A stretch of 64,000 bases of DNA from Algoriphagus chordae (GCF_003254055.1 NZ_QKZT01000004.1:1-64000), one strand, 5' to 3'; shown: positions 1-11,036, numbered from the stretch's first letter. Notes: generated by a model not told the origin, from the sequence alone. Numbers and translations are program-made.

Positions 1-28
1 TCTTGAGTGCTGATTCTTGTTCTTTCAT
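1..28 (-). CDS. possible 5' end of a gene running off the left edge
   Basis: An ATG on the minus strand at 28 opens a frame of nine codons (MKEQESALK) that stays open to the window edge. Nothing can be said about the product. The only support is that the minus-strand lipoprotein to its right ends in a terminator, which leaves room for a new gene here. It could equally be a chance ATG. Confidence 0.25.
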
Positions 29-93
29 ACTGCTCTATCTTATAAACTTTAACTAAAATTCAAAGTCTTAGACAGAGTTTAGATTACAGTCTC

Positions 94-123
94 AAAAAAA
101 GAAGGCTACAATTGCAGCCTTCT
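94..123 (-). terminator. intrinsic terminator of the 144-665 lipoprotein gene
   Basis: A stem of GAAGGCT (101-107) paired with AGCCTTC (116-122) is followed, reading the minus strand, by seven Ts (the A run at 94-100). It lies about 20 bases past the stop codon of the minus-strand lipoprotein gene. Confidence 0.8.
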
Positions 124-143
124 TAATTGGTTGATTGGTGATC

Positions 144-665
144 TTAATCTTTTTGAAGTTTCATAGTTACTTCCTCATATTTCTTTTTGGTGTCATCACT
201 TAGCTTATCGAAGTTTTTCTCCAACCAGTCGAGGCTTTCCTGAGTGGCATCTTCTATGTCTTCGGCAGTATTTTTCGTGCCTTTCTCTACATCAGCAGTA
301 GTTTTGTCCCACCAAGTTTCCACATTGTTCATGTGCATATCGGCCGTTCTTTCGAAGTTTTCAGCTTGCGCTTTACCATTTTTTACGGCAGTCTCATATC
401 GCTCTTCGATCATTTCAAGATTGTCATCCTCAACTTTAAGGTCATTATAAACCTTTTCAGCTCTGGAGTCCAAACTATCATATCGCTCGTCGATTAGAGA
501 CCAATTGTGGACAGGAACCATTTGGACGGCACTTTCTACGCTATCCACGTAATTCTCTAAATTGGTAGTTACTGTAATGCGATCTTCTTCCGTGTAATTT
601 TTCGTTTCACAGGATTCGAGAGCCAATACGGCTGTTCCAATAAGTAGTGTTGCTTTAGTTTTCAT
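144..665 (-). CDS. small coiled-coil lipoprotein, function unknown
   Basis: A 173-residue protein with a short lysine-led hydrophobic signal and a lipobox-like LESC, placing the lipidated cysteine at residue 19. The mature part is very acidic and predicted helical, with many E/D/K residues and a tract (about 110-165) resembling amphipathic coiled-coil or LEA/YtxH-type repeats. It is probably exported and anchored to a membrane facing the periplasm. No catalytic motif is visible. A palindromic stretch (AAAACCT/AGGTTTT, 687-703) lies in its leader and could be an operator or a leader hairpin. The gene stands alone and ends in its own terminator. I do not recognise the family with confidence; a role in envelope stress is only a guess. 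Confidence 0.75.
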   Translation of the reverse strand: MKTKATLLIGTAVLALESCETKNYTEEDRITVTTNLENYVDSVESAVQMVPVHNWSLIDERYDSLDSRAEKVYNDLKVEDDNLEMIEERYETAVKNGKAQAENFERTADMHMNNVETWWDKTTADVEKGTKNTAEDIEDATQESLDWLEKNFDKLSDDTKKKYEEVTMKLQKD

Positions 666-1008
666 TTTCTAGATTGGTTTGGTTTTAAAACCTTAAAGGT
701 TTTGATGGTTAAGTTCTATACTCACTGTTGCAATAGAGTTACCAAGCTTGCGTTAAGTGCATAAAGTAGGTGTAAAAGTGCCTTAATTGGCATTTGACGC
801 TGTTTTTGTCAATTTTGATAAAAATGTCACTATGTTTTATTTTCCCCGTTTTATGAGAATTATTACCCAAAATTTCCTAATTCTGAACAGGTTGGCAAAA
901 CGCATCGCTGATTATCGCCTTCTCAAATGATTATTGACGCCTTAGTGAATGCATATACTTCCTTCCAATTTCAGATGGGGCGTAACTGATGTTTTGGTAA
1001 CTTGGGGC
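666..1008. other. gene-free divergent spacer
   Basis: This 343-base AT-rich spacer separates the minus-strand lipoprotein from the plus-strand HMG-CoA lyase gene, so it must carry both promoters. I see the short palindrome at 687-703 and a poor plus-strand match (TTTG, 22 bases, TATGTTTT) near 800-835. No open frame of interest and no RNA gene were seen. Confidence 0.5.
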
Positions 1009-1869
1009 ATGATTAAATTGATAGAATGCCCGCGGGATGCAATGCAAGGAATTCCTGAGTTTATAGATACTGCCATCAAAGCGGCCTATATCAATCAATT
1101 GTTGGAAGTTGGTTTTGACACAATTGATTTTGGGAGTTTTGTGAGCCCAAAGGCGATACCTCAGATGCGGGATACAGCTGAGGTACTTAGCTTATTGGAT
1201 TTGCATCATGCTAAGAGCAAGCTGTTGGCGATAGTGGCTAATGTCCGTGGAGCAGAGGATGCCATGGATTTTCCAGAGATTGATTATTTAGGATTTCCGC
1301 TTTCTGTTTCGGAAACCTTCCAAAAGCGAAATACAAATGCCAGCATTAAGCAAGCCTTGAGTACGGTAGAAGAAATCCAGAATCTATGTGAGGTGAAGGG
1401 GAAAACGCTAGTGACTTACCTGAGTATGGGCTTTGGAAATCCTTATGGGGATCCGTATTCTCCAGAGTTAGTTGCAAACTTTGTAGAGAAATTGGATCAA
1501 TTGGGGGTTAAAATCATCTCATTATCTGATACTATCGGAATTGCTGATACAGAGTTGATTACAAGTTTGCTTAGTCTTCAGATTTCAGCTTTTTCCCATA
1601 TAGAATTTGGTGCGCATCTGCATAGCAGGCCAGAAGATATTGCAGCTAAAGTGAGGGCGGGAGCCAAAGCTGGATGCAGAAGGTTCGATGGAGCTTTGAA
1701 AGGATATGGAGGATGCCCGATGGCCAAGGATGAGTTGGTGGGTAATATGGCTACGGAACTAATGATAGAGACCTTGGAGTCCTCTGGTTTTGACCTTAAA
1801 CTTAACAAAGGAGAATTTTCCGAAGCTATGAAATTGGCTGGTTTTGTCTTTAATCCACAGTCATACTAA
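1009..1869 (+). CDS. hydroxymethylglutaryl-CoA lyase
   Basis: Class I HMGL-like aldolase of 286 residues, expected to cleave 3-hydroxy-3-methylglutaryl-CoA to acetoacetate and acetyl-CoA at the end of leucine degradation. The start at 1009 was chosen because MIKLIECPRDAMQG lines up with the family N-terminus; an ATG 20 codons upstream (949) gives an extension without family features. Visible motifs are the RD pair at 9-10, the metal-binding HLH at 203-205, and GGCPMA at 234-239 with the conserved catalytic-region cysteine at 236. GN follows at 245-246. It faces a convergent aminotransferase gene 15 bases away. Homocitrate synthase and similar relatives are less likely because of the GGCP motif. 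Confidence 0.9.
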   Translation: MIKLIECPRDAMQGIPEFIDTAIKAAYINQLLEVGFDTIDFGSFVSPKAIPQMRDTAEVLSLLDLHHAKSKLLAIVANVRGAEDAMDFPEIDYLGFPLSVSETFQKRNTNASIKQALSTVEEIQNLCEVKGKTLVTYLSMGFGNPYGDPYSPELVANFVEKLDQLGVKIISLSDTIGIADTELITSLLSLQISAFSHIEFGAHLHSRPEDIAAKVRAGAKAGCRRFDGALKGYGGCPMAKDELVGNMATELMIETLESSGFDLKLNKGEFSEAMKLAGFVFNPQSY

Positions 1870-1884
1870 GTGGTTATAGGGTAT

Positions 1885-3075
1885 TTAGGAAGGAAATACT
1901 TCCTCGATTGCCTGTAAAATAATAGCACAAGCTTCATGAATCTCAGCGGAAGTAATAGTAAGCGGGGGAGCTATTCGCATGGCATCATCACAGAAAAGAA
2001 ACCAATCAGTAATTACTCCCAATTCAATGGCGCGGTCAATAATTGGCTTTAGCGTATCAAATGAGTCGAATTCAACAGCCATCAGCAATCCCTTATTTCT
2101 TATGCTTTTGATTTTGGGATGTACCAAAAGTGTTTTAATCAAATTTGCTTTTTCTTCAACGGACTCAATCAATTTCTCCTCCTGAAGGATTTTTATTGTA
2201 GCCAGTGAAGCGGCCGAACTAACAGGGTGTCCTCCAAAAGTGGTGATATGTCCTAGAATAGGATTGTTTTTAAAAACTCCCATTACAGCCTTATTGGCGA
2301 TAAAAGCACCGATTGGCATGCCTCCGCCCATTCCTTTGGCACAAACAAGTATATCTGGTACAATCCCAAAATGTTCGAAAGCCCAAAATTTTCCTGTTCT
2401 ACCGAATCCACATTGCACCTCATCTAAAATCAATAAAGTGCCTGTTTGATCACACTTCTTACGTAAGGCTTGAAAGTATTCTTTGCTAGCCACACGAATT
2501 CCAGCTTCTCCCTGTATGGTTTCCACGAGCACGGCAGCAGTATTGGAATCGATACTTTCCAAATCTGTGATCTCACCATAATTGATGTGGCTCACGCCAG
2601 GAAGAAGCGGGCGATATGCTTGTTTGAAAATCTCATTTCCACCTACGCTAAGTGCACCATGCGAACTGCCATGATAGGCGTTGACACAGGAAATCAGATT
2701 GGGTTTGCCAGTGTAGCGCTTGGCAAGTTTTAGTGCACCCTCAATAGCCTCACTTCCGCTATTGACCAGATAGACATTGTCTAATTTATCTGGCAAGATG
2801 TCACAGAGTTCTTTAGCCAATAATGACTGGGGACTCTGCACATATTCTCCATACACCATTAGGTGCAGGTATTTGTCCAATTGTCCATGGATCGCTTCCA
2901 ACACTTTTGGATGACGATGTCCCACATTGCTCACACCAATTCCAGAAATTAAGTCGATGTACTTTTCTCCTTGGGGGCCATACAAATATATTCCCTCCGC
3001 TTTTTCCACTTCGATCATCAATGGGAAATCTGTTGTTTGAGCTAGGTGTTTTAAGAAAAGCTGACGGTTATTCAT
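1885..3075 (-). CDS. class III PLP-dependent aminotransferase
   Basis: A 396-residue fold-type I aminotransferase of class III (ornithine/acetylornithine/4-aminobutyrate group). Visible features are GSEA at 107-110 in the phosphate-binding region, DEVQCGFGRTG at 218-228 with the aspartate that contacts the PLP pyridine nitrogen, and AKGMGGG with the Schiff-base lysine at 247. Substrate cannot be read from sequence; candidates are acetylornithine, 4-aminobutyrate, lysine or another omega-amine. No arginine biosynthesis gene is adjacent, so argD is not supported. It starts 14 bases downstream of the rRNA methyltransferase-like gene and is probably co-transcribed with it. Confidence 0.88.
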   Translation of the reverse strand: MNNRQLFLKHLAQTTDFPLMIEVEKAEGIYLYGPQGEKYIDLISGIGVSNVGHRHPKVLEAIHGQLDKYLHLMVYGEYVQSPQSLLAKELCDILPDKLDNVYLVNSGSEAIEGALKLAKRYTGKPNLISCVNAYHGSSHGALSVGGNEIFKQAYRPLLPGVSHINYGEITDLESIDSNTAAVLVETIQGEAGIRVASKEYFQALRKKCDQTGTLLILDEVQCGFGRTGKFWAFEHFGIVPDILVCAKGMGGGMPIGAFIANKAVMGVFKNNPILGHITTFGGHPVSSAASLATIKILQEEKLIESVEEKANLIKTLLVHPKIKSIRNKGLLMAVEFDSFDTLKPIIDRAIELGVITDWFLFCDDAMRIAPPLTITSAEIHEACAIILQAIEEVFPS

Positions 3076-3089
3076 GATTGGTGATTATT

Positions 3090-3986
3090 TCAATAGCTTG
3101 AAAATCTGAAGAAGATTCCCAAGGGAAGTTTTTTATTTTGATTGTCCTGAAGGTAAAGTTCGCCATGCTCTGCGTTCTGCACATTTTTGAAAGTAGTGTT
3201 GATTAGGTTGGCTGCGATCAGAGAAGAGAAGCTCAGTGAGTACATATTGAGCAAGAGAAAGTGATCTTTTGGATCAAGGATTTCGGCGCATACTTTCAGC
3301 ATTTCATTGATTTGCTCTTCCAAAACCCACTTTTCCCCATCTGGACCGCGACCATAGGCAGGAGGATCAAGGATGATTCCATTGTATTTATTTCCTCGGC
3401 GGGCTTCTCGCTTGATGAATTTCATTGCATCATCCACCATCCATCGAATGTCCGATTGTCCAGAGGATTCCATATTGTGTCTAGACCAGGTCACGACCTG
3501 TTTTACTGAGTCCAAGTGAGTCACATCAGCTCCTGCAGCTTTGGCCGCGACACTTGCAGCACCTGTATAGGCAAAAAGATTAAGCACCTTAGGCTTTGCA
3601 ACCGGGGAGCGCTTGATAGTTTTGAAGAGATAATCCCAGTTTACTGCTTGCTCAGGGAAGAGACCGATGTGCTTGAAGGAAGTCTGGGCTAGATTCAGCT
3701 TTAGCTTCAAGCCTTCTGGATTAGCATATTCAATTGTCCAATTATGAGGCATTTTCTTCAGCTGCTCCCAATTTCCTTTTTCGGGATTGCTCTTTTCCTT
3801 TGCAAAATGCGCATGAGCTAGATTTCTCCATTCAGCTTCAAGCAGTGTTTTGTCCCAAATCGCCTGAGGTTCTGGTCTGCTGAGAATGAATTCTCCAAAC
3901 CTCTCCAACTTCTCAAATCCTCCTGTGTCAATGAGTTCATAATCTTGCCAAGGGCCTGGACAAAGTGATAGGATGGATTCGTTCAT
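3090..3986 (-). CDS. class I SAM-dependent methyltransferase, RlmI-like
   Basis: A 298-residue Rossmann methyltransferase. Motif I appears as LNLFAYTGAAS (135-145), a following acidic residue at 159 would bind the SAM ribose, and LDPPAYGRG (206-214) matches the catalytic loop of the RlmI/RlmK C-terminal family, which methylates 23S rRNA cytosine or guanine. It lacks the N-terminal PUA domain of full-length RlmI, as is usual for the shorter Bacteroidota homologues. The start at 3986 (MNESILS) is preferred over an in-frame start 25 codons upstream because that extension looks like non-coding sequence. It is probably the first gene of a two-gene operon with the aminotransferase. Exact substrate unknown. 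Confidence 0.85.
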   Translation of the reverse strand: MNESILSLCPGPWQDYELIDTGGFEKLERFGEFILSRPEPQAIWDKTLLEAEWRNLAHAHFAKEKSNPEKGNWEQLKKMPHNWTIEYANPEGLKLKLNLAQTSFKHIGLFPEQAVNWDYLFKTIKRSPVAKPKVLNLFAYTGAASVAAKAAGADVTHLDSVKQVVTWSRHNMESSGQSDIRWMVDDAMKFIKREARRGNKYNGIILDPPAYGRGPDGEKWVLEEQINEMLKVCAEILDPKDHFLLLNMYSLSFSSLIAANLINTTFKNVQNAEHGELYLQDNQNKKLPLGIFFRFSSY

Positions 3987-4311
3987 AAGGAGTAGTTTTT
4001 CAGACAGCAAAAATAAGAAATTAATTGGAGGGAGTCGGATGCAATGCTTAGAATCAATCAATCATAGCCAATAGCCAGTTTAGCGCAATAGTCCAGTATT
4101 AGAAATGTCCTAAGTACATAAACTTATCAAAGAGGCGATGGTCAAATGAGAAGGGGATAAATTAAGTAGATTGGTACTCAGGACAGTACTTCATTAGCTG
4201 TTGGGGAATCTTCTGTTAAAACTGTTTTTTTGTATTTTTAGGTTTATTTTGAAATTGAAATAGAACTATTTCTACTATTTTCGATCTTCTTACCTCCAGC
4301 CTTGCCTATTA
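3987..4311. other. gene-free divergent spacer
   Basis: A 325-base AT-rich spacer between divergent genes. I see short direct repeats (ATCAATCAATC, TAGCCAATAGCC near 4050-4075) and, on the plus strand, a weak promoter-like TATTTTCG around 4277-4284. Neither is convincing. No RNA gene or open frame was found. Confidence 0.4.
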
Positions 4312-5130
4312 ATGTCTCAGAAATTTATCGATATAGAAAAAGCCATTGATTCCAAAAATCCTTCGCTTTTGAAGTGGATGCCGGGTTTTATGCTCAACTA
4401 TATTAAGCGAGTGACCCATGAGGCTTGGATGAATGAAGTGCTAGACAGAGTTGATCATTTGCACGGCATTGATTATGCCAAAGGATTGATGAGAGAATTG
4501 AATATAGAAGTAGAGTTGGTAGGAAAGGAAAATATCCCAAAGACAGGGGGGATAGTCATTACGGCAAATCATCCACTTGGAGGAATAGACGGAATTGCCT
4601 TAATTCAGGCAATTGGGGAGGTCAGATCGGATGTGCGGTTTTTGGTGAATGACCTATTAATGGCATTCAAAAATTTCAACACATTATTTATACCTATAAA
4701 TAAGCATGGCAAGAATTCGGGTGATACCTTGGCTGCCATTGAATCAGCCTATTCAGGATCCTGTGCAGTATTAATCTTCCCTGCAGGACTTGTTTCAAGG
4801 AAAGATGAAACAGGTATTCGAGACTTGCAATGGAAAAAGAGCTTTGTGACCAAAGCGAAGAAATACAAAAAAGATATCTTACCTTGTTTTGTAGGAGGTA
4901 AAAACTCCAAATTTTTCTACAATTTGGCTTTTTGGAGAAAGAAGATAGGTATTAAAGCTAATATTGAAATGTTTTACCTGGCTGATGAGTTATATAAGCA
5001 GCAAGGACAAAAAGTGGTGATCACTGTAGGTGAACAAGTTTCCTATCAAAGTCTAGATTCTTCCAAAACGGATGGACAATGGGCAGATCATTTGAAGGAT
5101 GTAGTTTACGAACTTGGTAAAAAAGAATGA
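4312..5130 (+). CDS. PlsC-type O-acyltransferase, probable glycine/ornithine-lipid synthesis (GlsA-like)
   Basis: A 272-residue glycerolipid-type acyltransferase. The catalytic HX4D motif is present in the variant NHPLGGIDG (86-94), and FPAG (156-159) matches the acceptor-phosphate block. The next gene, overlapping by ATGA, is an OlsB-type GNAT N-acyltransferase. In Bacteroides such a pair (GlsB then GlsA) makes N-acyloxyacyl amino acid lipids: the GNAT acylates the amine and the PlsC-type enzyme acylates the hydroxyl of that fatty acid. I infer the same here. The protein would act at the cytoplasmic face of the inner membrane. The amino acid head group (glycine, ornithine or other) cannot be deduced. 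Confidence 0.82.
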   Translation: MSQKFIDIEKAIDSKNPSLLKWMPGFMLNYIKRVTHEAWMNEVLDRVDHLHGIDYAKGLMRELNIEVELVGKENIPKTGGIVITANHPLGGIDGIALIQAIGEVRSDVRFLVNDLLMAFKNFNTLFIPINKHGKNSGDTLAAIESAYSGSCAVLIFPAGLVSRKDETGIRDLQWKKSFVTKAKKYKKDILPCFVGGKNSKFFYNLAFWRKKIGIKANIEMFYLADELYKQQGQKVVITVGEQVSYQSLDSSKTDGQWADHLKDVVYELGKKE

Positions 5131-6095
5131 ATAAAGCAGCAGCGATAATTCCGGCGATTGACAAAGATCTATTAAAGTCTGAGTTGACACCAGAGCGATT
5201 TTTACGATATACAAATAATGGAGACAACCTGGTTTACTTGGTTAATTTTCATAATTCCCCGAATGTCGTTCGAGAGATTGGAAGATTAAGGGAGTTGACT
5301 TTTAGAGGAGCAGGAGGCGGAACAGGCTTGGAGCTTGATTTGGATGAAAATGATATCTGTGAAAACTGTTATGAACAATTGATCACATGGAATCCAGAGG
5401 AAGAGGAAATTGTAGCTGGGTATCGATTGATCAACTGCAAAAAATCAATAGAGAAAGACAGTACCTTAAATCTTTCCACCACCCATTTATTTGATTTCAC
5501 CCAACGTTTTATTGAAGACTATATTCCCTATACCATAGAGTTGGGAAGATCTTTTGTTCAACCAAAATACCAACCAGCAATTGATAATAGAAAGGGGATA
5601 TTCAGTCTTGACAACCTGTGGGATGGCTTAGGAGCCGTTGTTTTGATGAACCCTGAGGTGAAGTATTTATTTGGTAAAGTCACCATGTATCCGCATTTCA
5701 GCCGTGAAGGAAGAGATTTGTTGCTGATGTTTATGAATTATTATTTTCCTGACAAAGAAGAATTGGTTCAGCCTAAAGATCACTTGAAACTGGGTTATGA
5801 AACTGATTTGCCTAAGGCGGGAAATCCTTTTGAGGGATTGGAATATAAGGAAGGGTATAAGTTGCTGAATAGCAGAATTCGTACCTATGGAGAAAATATT
5901 CCTCCACTGATCAATACCTATATGAATCTATCTCCAACGATGATGACTTTTGGTACAGCTTTGAATGATGAATTTGGCGAAGTAGAGGAGACTGGTATTT
6001 TGATTACGCTGGCAGATATCTACGAAACCAAAAAGCACAGGCATATGGATACCTTCGAACGAGACAAAGTATATGGAAGTAGAGGAGATGCCTGA
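5127..6095 (+). CDS. OlsB/hemolysin-type GNAT N-acyltransferase, probable amino-lipid synthesis (GlsB-like)
   Basis: A 322-residue protein of the GNAT acyltransferase group related to OlsB, which transfers a 3-hydroxy fatty acid from ACP to an amino acid. Characteristic blocks are IGRLRELTFRGAG (51-63) and ELGRSFVQP (138-146). It overlaps the upstream PlsC-type gene by four bases (ATGA) and itself overlaps the following CoA-binding gene, so the three are translationally coupled. It is expected to make the lyso intermediate that the upstream enzyme completes. Naming it olsB or glsB would need the head group, which the sequence does not show. Confidence 0.8.
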   Translation: MNKAAAIIPAIDKDLLKSELTPERFLRYTNNGDNLVYLVNFHNSPNVVREIGRLRELTFRGAGGGTGLELDLDENDICENCYEQLITWNPEEEEIVAGYRLINCKKSIEKDSTLNLSTTHLFDFTQRFIEDYIPYTIELGRSFVQPKYQPAIDNRKGIFSLDNLWDGLGAVVLMNPEVKYLFGKVTMYPHFSREGRDLLLMFMNYYFPDKEELVQPKDHLKLGYETDLPKAGNPFEGLEYKEGYKLLNSRIRTYGENIPPLINTYMNLSPTMMTFGTALNDEFGEVEETGILITLADIYETKKHRHMDTFERDKVYGSRGDA

Positions 6096-6459
6096 TAAGC
6101 GTACGCTGATTGTCGGAGCTACGACAAATCCATCTAGGTATGCCTATTTTGCGGCTAGTAGATTGGATATGGCGGGTATAGATTTTATTCCTATAGGGAT
6201 CAAATCAGGAGAGCTTTTTGGAAAGAAAATTCTGGATCTCCGTACTAAGCCCGAATTACAAGATATACATACCATCACACTCTATATAGGATCTGCCAAC
6301 CAAGAAGAGTGGATTGATTATTTGCTTAGTTTGAAGCCAAAAAGGATCATCTTTAATCCAGGAACAGAGAATCCTATATTTTTTGAGAAAGCGAAAGCGG
6401 CAGGTATTGAAGCTATGCATGCCTGTACCTTAGTGATGTTGAGTTCAAATCAATATTAA
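6088..6459 (+). CDS. CoA-binding domain protein
   Basis: A small (123-residue) single-domain CoA-binding Rossmann protein (YccU type), beginning MPDKRTLIVGATTNP, where the dinucleotide-type glycine turn is visible, and containing IFNPGTENP. Proteins of this type bind CoA or acyl-CoA but usually have no assigned reaction. The ATG at 6088 is used because GAGG lies just before it and the product begins as the family does; an ATG at 6073 would add five residues. Its start lies inside the end of the GNAT gene, so it belongs to the lipid operon and may handle acyl-CoA or sense its level. That role is inferred from position only. Confidence 0.75.
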   Translation: MPDKRTLIVGATTNPSRYAYFAASRLDMAGIDFIPIGIKSGELFGKKILDLRTKPELQDIHTITLYIGSANQEEWIDYLLSLKPKRIIFNPGTENPIFFEKAKAAGIEAMHACTLVMLSSNQY

Positions 6460-6609
6460 TAGTGCTGTAAATCAGCAGTTTGAGCTCTTGATTTCAAATT
6501 CCTTTTTTGTGCAATTGAGTATCGCGAAAAGCTGTGTAAAGTCACATTTTTTACCTATCTTGCAACATCTAAAAAAGAACATAAAATCACCTTTTTAGAC
6601 CCATTTTGA

Positions 6610-8586
<1,977 letters not shown>

Positions 8587-8592
8587 TCATTC

Positions 8593-8619
8593 AAAAGGGG
8601 CTTTTAGCCCCTTTTTTTA
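8593..8619 (+). terminator. gyrB terminator
   Basis: A ten-base-pair stem (8593-8602 with 8606-8615) with a TTT loop and a seven-base T tract, starting seven bases past the gyrB stop codon. Confidence 0.9.
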
Positions 8620-8694
8620 ATTGAAATCAAATAGATAAACCCAGAATAAGCAAGGAGAAAATATCTTGCTATTTAACTATTAACCTTGAATGCG

Positions 8695-10818
8695 ATGAAA
8701 TTGGAAGTTGTTGAAAAATACGATTCGATAGTACAACAGAGTGATCTGATAAGCAGGGATTTAAGTTGGTTGAAGTTTAACGTACGAGTGCTGGATCAAT
8801 CCAAGAAAGCACATCGTTCTGTGTTTGAGAAGCTTAAGTTTTTGGCGATAACAGCGTCTAATCTGGACGAATTTTTCATGATTCGGGTAGGTTCGCTCTA
8901 TAACTATCTTGATTATGACAAGGAGCGAGTAGATTATTCTGGCTTGAGGGAAGAGCCTTTTAAGGCAAAGTTGATGAACGAGAGTCATGCCTTTCATACT
9001 GATCAGCATAATCATTTCTCTGAAGTGATCATGCCTGAGTTGCAGAGCCAAGGAGTTATTCTTTGTAATCTATCCAAGCTGACTGAGAAAGAGCAGGAGA
9101 AAGTACATGATTACTTTGTCAAGGCAATCTACCCTATGCTAACCCCAATGGTGTATGATGGGTATCGTACTTTCCCGATTTTGATGAATAAACTACTGGT
9201 ATTCGGAGTAGTAACTACCAGTCCGGGAGATAGACAAGATATGCGCAAGATGAGTTTTGTGCAGATTCCAGCGAATATTCCTCGCTATTTTGAAATCGAG
9301 CGAGAAGATTCTCTTCTGCTCATTCCTATTGAGGAGGTAATTCGTGAAAACATAGTTTCACTTTTCAGAAATGTGGAAATAGAAGGCATCAGCCTTTTTA
9401 GAATTACCAGAAATGGTGACTTCACGCTGGAGGAAAGTGAAGATATGGATGCTAACTTCCTAGAAGAGGTGAAGCGGAAATTGATGGAAAGAAAGAGTGG
9501 AAGGGTTGTAAGAATAGAAATCGAGGAAGGCTACAGTAAGTGGATGATGAATTCACTTTTGGAAAGATGGAATCTTAAAATGGATTCAGTATTTCTAGTC
9601 AAAAGAGCCAGTCAGATTGATTTTACGGGGTTTTGGCAGATCGTTGGGAATAAAAAATTCCGAGAGCGCTTGCCACAAATTCCTGATCCAGTAAAACCTT
9701 TATCCTATCAGGATGAGGGGTTGTCAGATATTTTCGAAGTATTGAAAGAGAAGGATATTCTGCTTCATCATCCTTATAATAACATCGATTCTATCTTGGA
9801 TCTAGTAGAAAAAGCATCAGAAGATCCAGATGTTATGGCGATTAAAATGACCATTTATAGGCTGGCCAAAGATAGTAGAATCACGAAGGCATTGCTGAAA
9901 GCAGCCGAGAACGGAAAGCATGTTTCTGTGCTTTTTGAGGTGAAAGCTAGATTTGATGAGGAAAATAATATTCGTGAAGCCAAAAAGCTACAGAAAGCAG
10001 GCTGCTTTGTGATTTATGGGATTTCTCATTTGAAGACGCATACCAAGCTGCTCTTGATAGTGAAGCGTGATGGTGGTGAAATTACCAGATTTGTACACTT
10101 AGGCTCAGGAAATTATAACGAAGACACTGCTAGGCTATATACCGATATTGGATTAATGACCACTAATGAAACTTTGGCCAATGATGTATCTGAGTTTTTC
10201 AACGTAATCACAGGGCATTCGATGCCATCTCAATATAAAAATCTTATTACAGCTCCACGTGATATGCGAAATCAATTGATCGAATACATTGAGGAGGAAG
10301 CTGAACATGCTCGAAATGGATTACCGTCTGGCATTTTCATTAAAGTCAATTCTTTGGAAGATTCCGAAATAATATACGCCTTGTATCGTGCCTCACAATC
10401 TGGTGTGACGATCAAATTAATTGTACGAGGTATTTGCTGTATCAGACCTGGAAGAGTTGGTTTGAGTGAAAATATTGAGGTATTGTCTATCGTTGGTGAC
10501 TTCCTAGAGCATTCCAGAATTTACTATTTCCACAATAATGGAGATACCAGAACCTATGCAGGTAGTGCAGATATGATGGTAAGAAGCTTTGACAAGAGAT
10601 TAGAAGCACTTTTCAAAGTTGAATCACCTTTGCTTGAGCAGCAATTGATGAATATCCTGGCTTATAATTTAAGAGATAATGTAAACTCTTATGTGATGCA
10701 GGAGGATGGAACCTACTTAGCTAAACATCCAGTTGGAGATGAACCTGAATTTAATGTGCATAGAGAGTTTTTCAACTTGGAAGCCGAACATGTGATGCAA
10801 GTTAAGCTTGTAAACTAA
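8695..10818 (+). CDS. ppk1: polyphosphate kinase 1
   Basis: Reversibly transfers the terminal ATP phosphate to inorganic polyphosphate. The 707-residue protein has the N domain (SRDLSWLKFN), head domain and the two phospholipase-D-like catalytic domains. HTK at 449-451 contains the histidine expected to be autophosphorylated, and LEHSRIYYF (H606) carries the second conserved histidine. The ATG at 8695 is used; a TTG three codons upstream also fits the frame. It has its own terminator. A second, unrelated polyphosphate enzyme (PPK2) lies 15 kb away, so this genome has both synthesis-type and nucleotide-charging-type enzymes. Confidence 0.96.
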   Translation: MKLEVVEKYDSIVQQSDLISRDLSWLKFNVRVLDQSKKAHRSVFEKLKFLAITASNLDEFFMIRVGSLYNYLDYDKERVDYSGLREEPFKAKLMNESHAFHTDQHNHFSEVIMPELQSQGVILCNLSKLTEKEQEKVHDYFVKAIYPMLTPMVYDGYRTFPILMNKLLVFGVVTTSPGDRQDMRKMSFVQIPANIPRYFEIEREDSLLLIPIEEVIRENIVSLFRNVEIEGISLFRITRNGDFTLEESEDMDANFLEEVKRKLMERKSGRVVRIEIEEGYSKWMMNSLLERWNLKMDSVFLVKRASQIDFTGFWQIVGNKKFRERLPQIPDPVKPLSYQDEGLSDIFEVLKEKDILLHHPYNNIDSILDLVEKASEDPDVMAIKMTIYRLAKDSRITKALLKAAENGKHVSVLFEVKARFDEENNIREAKKLQKAGCFVIYGISHLKTHTKLLLIVKRDGGEITRFVHLGSGNYNEDTARLYTDIGLMTTNETLANDVSEFFNVITGHSMPSQYKNLITAPRDMRNQLIEYIEEEAEHARNGLPSGIFIKVNSLEDSEIIYALYRASQSGVTIKLIVRGICCIRPGRVGLSENIEVLSIVGDFLEHSRIYYFHNNGDTRTYAGSADMMVRSFDKRLEALFKVESPLLEQQLMNILAYNLRDNVNSYVMQEDGTYLAKHPVGDEPEFNVHREFFNLEAEHVMQVKLVN

Positions 10819-10853
10819 ATGCAAAAAGCCCCGATCAAGGGGCTTTTTGCATT
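10818..10853 (+). terminator. ppk1 terminator
   Basis: A perfect stem of about 15 base pairs (10818-10832 with 10839-10853), GC-rich at the top, loop GATCAA, with five Ts inside the descending arm. Its symmetry means it could also stop minus-strand transcription. Confidence 0.9.
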
Positions 10854-10861
10854 ATTAATGT

Positions 10862-11026
10862 ATGATTACATATTTCTTTGGTAGAAGTAAATATTTACCC
10901 AAATGGCCACGGTATGCTAAGCCTCCTCTAAGCCTAATCTACGCGGTCACCGAGACTGCCGAATTGCCTAAGGAATTTAATTTGGCTACAGGCAAGATTC
11001 CGAATAGTCCTAATTATAATAATTAG
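10862..11026 (+). CDS. possible 54-residue small protein
   Basis: An ATG nine bases after the ppk1 terminator opens a 54-codon frame ending TAG at 11026. The product has an aromatic, basic N-terminal half (FFGRSKYLPKW), many prolines, and an Asn-rich end. It matches no family I know and no ribosome-binding site is visible. It is convergent with the 70-residue membrane protein gene 11 bases away. It may be a real small gene, a remnant of a degraded gene, or chance. There is no promoter match upstream of it. Confidence 0.3.
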   Translation: MITYFFGRSKYLPKWPRYAKPPLSLIYAVTETAELPKEFNLATGKIPNSPNYNN

Positions 11027-11036
11027 TTGTGATACT

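Noticed and set aside
949..1008. N-terminal extension of HMG-CoA lyase
   Set aside because: The added 20 residues have no family counterpart, whereas MIKLIECPRD at 1009 does.
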